From positions 1 to 64,000 of the forward strand of contig JAFYSK010000034.1 of assembly GCA_017559385.1 (NCBI GenBank): a stretch of DNA of 64,000 nucleotides. The letters are read 5' to 3'. The DNA comes from Paludibacteraceae bacterium. GTDB taxonomy: Bacteria > Bacteroidota > Bacteroidia > Bacteroidales > Paludibacteraceae. The notes under the pieces are model-generated. The model searched no databases. It had not been told where the DNA came from and saw nothing but the letters and a program-made list of their open reading frames with translations. The stretch's first letter is position 1. Each line of letters begins with the position of its first letter. This document shows, in pieces, positions 63,001-64,000 of the stretch. The position numbers and the translations under genes are program-made.

Positions 63001-63875
63001 TTCAATCCCATTGGACTTGCTCCTTCTGGGGTGATAGTGAATTGCCATTGACTATCCTGGCTTATAGGGTCGCTAATAGTCATCAAGGTGCGGTTTGCAT
63101 CTTGATGGGCAACATACTTGCTAATATCTAGGTTAGAAGATTTATCTTTGGAACTTGCCCAATAGATGTTTGTTATTTTGATTTGACTTGCATCTACATC
63201 GCCTGTGCTGCGGCGGAGCAATGCTTCGTCTTGGCGTGGTACGCATTGGTAGTACGACTCGGTAGTAGCTTCAATCTCAAAAGATACGGGACGTGCTTGC
63301 GCTGCAGCTTCTGCTTCGTCTTTTGCATAGGTAAACTCAATCTTGGAAGGTGAGAAGTGTCCTGTAGGTTTGCCTGCACCTTTTTGTTCCCATTTCTCAA
63401 TGTATATGCTGTTGTTTGTCCAGCTGTGTGAGGTGAAGTATGGTCCACTACCGCCCCATTCGCTATCAATATACATAGAAATGGTAGTCCACCATGGCTG
63501 ATAATACAAGGAGAAGTACAAATGACCATGCATATACTGGTTGACAACGCTATTTTGGTTGTTGAACGAAAAAGCGGTTGGCTCTTGTGCAAGAATCAAC
63601 TGAGAGTTACTAGGGTCTGTAAAATTAACAGATAGAAATCGCCTAGTAGTCAAATCTTGGAGGGTATAGTTGCCATTTTGATCTACACCTAATACCCACA
63701 AACAGTCATCTGTAGGATATGGTTGGGTTAAAATACCATTACGACTGGCTTCTAGATAATAACGAGCATCATTGGCCAGAAAACTGATAGACACCACATC
63801 TCCATTATTGAGATATTGTGCCTGCATACCAGCAAACGAAAATATAGCGGATAAAATGATTAGAAGTCGTTTCAT
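57060..63875 (-). CDS. Giant secreted protein (2271 aa) with T9SS sorting domain
   Basis: The signal peptide is MKRLLIILSAIFSFAGMQA. An early section (LTTRRFLSVN, about residues 70-110) looks like a ricin-type or lipocalin-like surface fold. Around residues 880-1010 there is a carbohydrate-binding-module-like region (GVYFVGELLKGSGWQQIVFP, FMVDDITLF). Later come NW...NVIIP and GSWHMMSAPLKGMVSGDMF, a module also seen in the other T9SS-type protein. The C-terminus (ATLYDLTGRLIAQ ... GVYIVDVTL) is a T9SS type A-like sorting domain interrupted by a repeat-coded loop (57156-57206). Function is unknown; surface adhesion or glycan binding is plausible. Its ATG overlaps the stop of the PGGP-TM gene by four bases. 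Confidence 0.85.
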   Translation of the reverse strand: MKRLLIILSAIFSFAGMQAQYLNNGDVVSISFLANDARYYLEASRNGILTQPYPTDDCLWVLGVDQNGNYTLQDLTTRRFLSVNFTDPSNSQLILAQEPTAFSFNNQNSVVNQYMHGHLYFSLYYQPWWTTISMYIDSEWGGSGPYFTSHSWTNNSIYIEKWEQKGAGKPTGHFSPSKIEFTYAKDEAEAAAQARPVSFEIEATTESYYQCVPRQDEALLRRSTGDVDASQIKITNIYWASSKDKSSNLDISKYVAHQDANRTLMTISDPISQDSQWQFTITPEGASPMGLKDKLGTLERWIDYADNIVVEYTYGGGETQTAEMRVVRKAYHDEVLPTISFSINPVTYTFSKEGTETKQFDVTLTHQHGSVIYNVDNQAIITNCTYGPVHVKLNKFHEHFTGEDAWEKTPRFLGGANWLKLNETEFQNNGNIYIIADPNTTGLKRSDTLVVVMEKTAGEDAHLHKDSFMIPLHQRGMEGGIQFITNKGQSGDALGSDGRQQVHTAERTIYYLPNQEIELRLPESGFSGYMRWYDYETNGDPYYNYAHDKDSTHWVLSPRAANGNPFSAINTPQSSSMIGTEGYSYGLYAINKANGGILDEGNPYNPMPIIKGWNSGAAHTMACDVSAYTDYRIVYNRTNQTRIDTIQEPTLSYRQLFHLRPASEMADTLAARSARGEYLEEYKYQAPAGKQILLSTEYRHSKVRSHESELCYFYRDNSGNIKQIDNRNNANILKWYVSDADGSNREEYTPQYSAEMDYLIVRNDNYLYEEPKVYTLEMPAGVANNEQTLLIARFEVEFVDIERQGPTSKTIITQQRINTQYKNLEEINFNETTGHLPWEQASYGYVYTAGDLATNFRRGASQGAFPFYGEYTILESVNKDWARASAHGGTGKSLYVDGTMEPGLVASITAHAKICSGQTMYCSAWFCNPAPSGWSGEGNPIFRCNIQGKNIGETEWHDAGVYFVGELLKGSGWQQIVFPIQSASSYDETRVSIYNFATTNQGNDFMVDDITLFVSQLPIAAYQGEMACRSIEGGTTTAAAVLRLDYNNITAGSDGYMFYQIYNESYENKDANGTVIVGAPVNLTGDAAYYHDYDDGHGDNNHDHPYGSVHIPEKGFDPEVYNDELLKEDKNRTDTLLIYTSVSAFLDDLVLNNQKHGKAYIRTIQSGVTKWLLYVVHLVESTTQKEINEEQDQEKRKQIPLQKLFDEHQYVMRMAYTSEELPTAECNLTTPLHATQQTVFKLRNSDKATIKHSQDRDKLIANNSDGGIEYIFSNSTQNCPNDLYFLTSTVINHLAVDGAGGNTENIAAPIFSDWLIGDPQGDVLSEKAPSRSDYNTDNEYQTALTDYNARLQAAVAGFKKMYGYTHDEVTSAIMYDMRRYTTDDPNSRDYNPNYSAKTFEELQPNRFLSHENYEIVKHLYENGWLQLCDTTVHFYLGTRLDKEGNTIGDTVRYWCFPIAETAKTKVDTDKDGTPESEITLKDCNEPHRVTVSIIAGGDHYMNIAPITYAEKTPQQHVQIPILKVLEGSETITIPIKEISNQIKTDGADLETRQITLRLDDLNLTYFDLESGKPYQEKPTLEVGNEYTIRLTMKNANTSAESDPSATCRYGYVFLNLQIVPQTLVWQPTGNSFNGWGKNENWKGWKDTNSNNQIDEGELVEGFVPISETNVIIPKLDNSLLYPYIVPEHDHNHYELTIGYDPHHCNSIYFAPGTRIHNQHLLEHKRAFVDMQITAGSWHMMSAPLKGMVSGDMFIPHTGWYSESQNNLIAEPDPFVVSGFQGIRHADAAYAFWEGFYNTTVSTVTPNSEVAQTVSAEFIKSNTLAQPLTPGSGYQLYGLGWKDKEELTIRLPKPDEQYSYYVDGAVSGKYVTIPESAEVRGKLAYDSDHDKENDPMVIELTNAVASPYFLFGNPTMAYIDMHALYVDNKESGWTGNFQGMANSAWRSATQLTMIEDRYLPPMTSVLLESTGANTFMTINLKPSHLTLNNMVNPMEQADEDEKNSQSITARRMATYESERLENEDAQATEMLTIYALMENAHARTVVATNPIANDYYLVGEDALFISTGVENISEVKSPLNMYTVAEQVPMMADVRQGISSIPVAILAADNARQEYMQLAFYFTSNWSRTCYFVDHKTGQKVRIMNGLIISIEMPENHEQRYSIEGPDTYQGSDGVTTSTTQPNVSTTGNKVWAYAPDRSTVVVSSSDLIKSATLYDLTGRLIAQSPNSPIASSPNSLITNSLTLHTACTPGVYIVDVTLRDGSIEQAQVIVH
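57156..57206 (-). repeat. Repeat-coded loop inside T9SS sorting domain
   Basis: Near-identical words such as CGCCTAATAGCC and CCTCATCGCC recur and code for SPNSPIASSPNSLITNS, inserted between the GRLIAQ and LTLHT strands of the sorting domain. Copies are imperfect; frame is kept. Confidence 0.65.
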
Positions 63876-64000
63876 AGTGTATGAGATGTTTTGTGGTTAC
63901 GGAATAGTTTAACAACGATATACGCAGCAGCCATCACCAAGAGTGGCAATAGCATATCGCCTGCAGGCACGGAGGCGTCACCTACGGCAGGGCCGCCAGG
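63872..64000 (-). CDS. PGGP-TM small protein, C-terminal part only
   Basis: Read from the window edge the frame gives PGGPAVGDASVPAGD, a membrane helix MLLPLLVMAAAYIVV, then the basic end KLFRNHK and a stop overlapping the next ATG (ATGA). Only 42 residues are in the window. The order PGGP motif, Pro/Gly linker, helix, basic cluster is the same as in the protein at 31101-31574. It is coupled directly to the 2271-residue T9SS-type gene. Confidence 0.75.
   Translation of the reverse strand, partial: PGGPAVGDASVPAGDMLLPLLVMAAAYIVVKLFRNHKTSHTL

Overview
The window looks like a chromosomal segment from a member of the Bacteroidales that has a type IX secretion system. Evidence: twelve promoters follow the Bacteroidetes pattern TTG-N20-TAnnTTTG; two giant secreted proteins end in T9SS-type sorting domains; and DUF2723, DUF2520, PepSY-like and OMPP1/FadL families typical of this phylum are present. 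Almost everything is on the minus strand. I see no transposase, phage gene or CRISPR array. Contig ends cut a tRNA-Val (left) and a small membrane protein (right).

Left part (1-7.5 kb, minus): tRNA-Val; an operon for a secreted phosphodiester glycosidase, an AmpG-like MFS permease, phosphatidylserine synthase and a PAP2 phosphatase; then a periplasmic SurA/PpiD-type folding factor with its own promoter and terminator. From 7.5 to 22.9 kb lies a surface-polysaccharide locus in two transcription units. The long one runs from a promoter near 22.92 kb: two UDP-sugar dehydrogenases, RmlA, RmlC, RmlD, a Wzx flippase, a Wzy polymerase/ligase, a GT2, a LbH acetyltransferase, a WbsX-family protein and a GT4. 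The short one runs from 11.3 kb: NeuD/PglD-like acyltransferase, FabG-like reductase, ANL acyl ligase, acyl carrier protein and PglC-like phosphoglycosyl transferase. It looks like a module that makes an ACP-bound acyl group for a sugar and starts the repeat unit. rmlB is not in the window.

Middle part: on the plus strand a DUF2723 (TMEM260-like) membrane protein and a His-rich COG0523 metal GTPase (23.2-27.9 kb), converging on an M23 peptidase, polyprenol-phosphate mannose synthase and YycJ-like hydrolase operon (27.9-30.8 kb). A T9SS-type protein plus a small PGGP-TM protein follow (31.1-35.3 kb). A rod-shaped structured RNA candidate lies upstream, and then the operon dxs-trkA-trkH-SGNH-MBOAT-coaE (35.7-44.5 kb), whose coaE carries an in-frame palindromic insertion.

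Right part: DUF2520 protein and M20 dipeptidase behind a second rod-shaped RNA candidate (46.7-46.9 kb); an lrp-trpS-lipoprotein-OMPP1 operon that shares a compact divergent promoter with an O-methyltransferase/folC pair; PspC and a 48-residue YqaE/Pmp3 protein; a metallophosphoesterase/PQQ-repeat protein; dnaX; a PepSY-like protein; and finally a 2271-residue T9SS-type protein translationally coupled to a second PGGP-TM small protein cut by the window edge.

The most unusual signals are the repeated pairing of giant T9SS-type proteins with PGGP-TM small proteins, the two rod-like RNAs, three unrelated intergenic arrays that share an exact 11-bp period, and short-repeat or palindrome insertions inside essential genes (coaE, dnaX).
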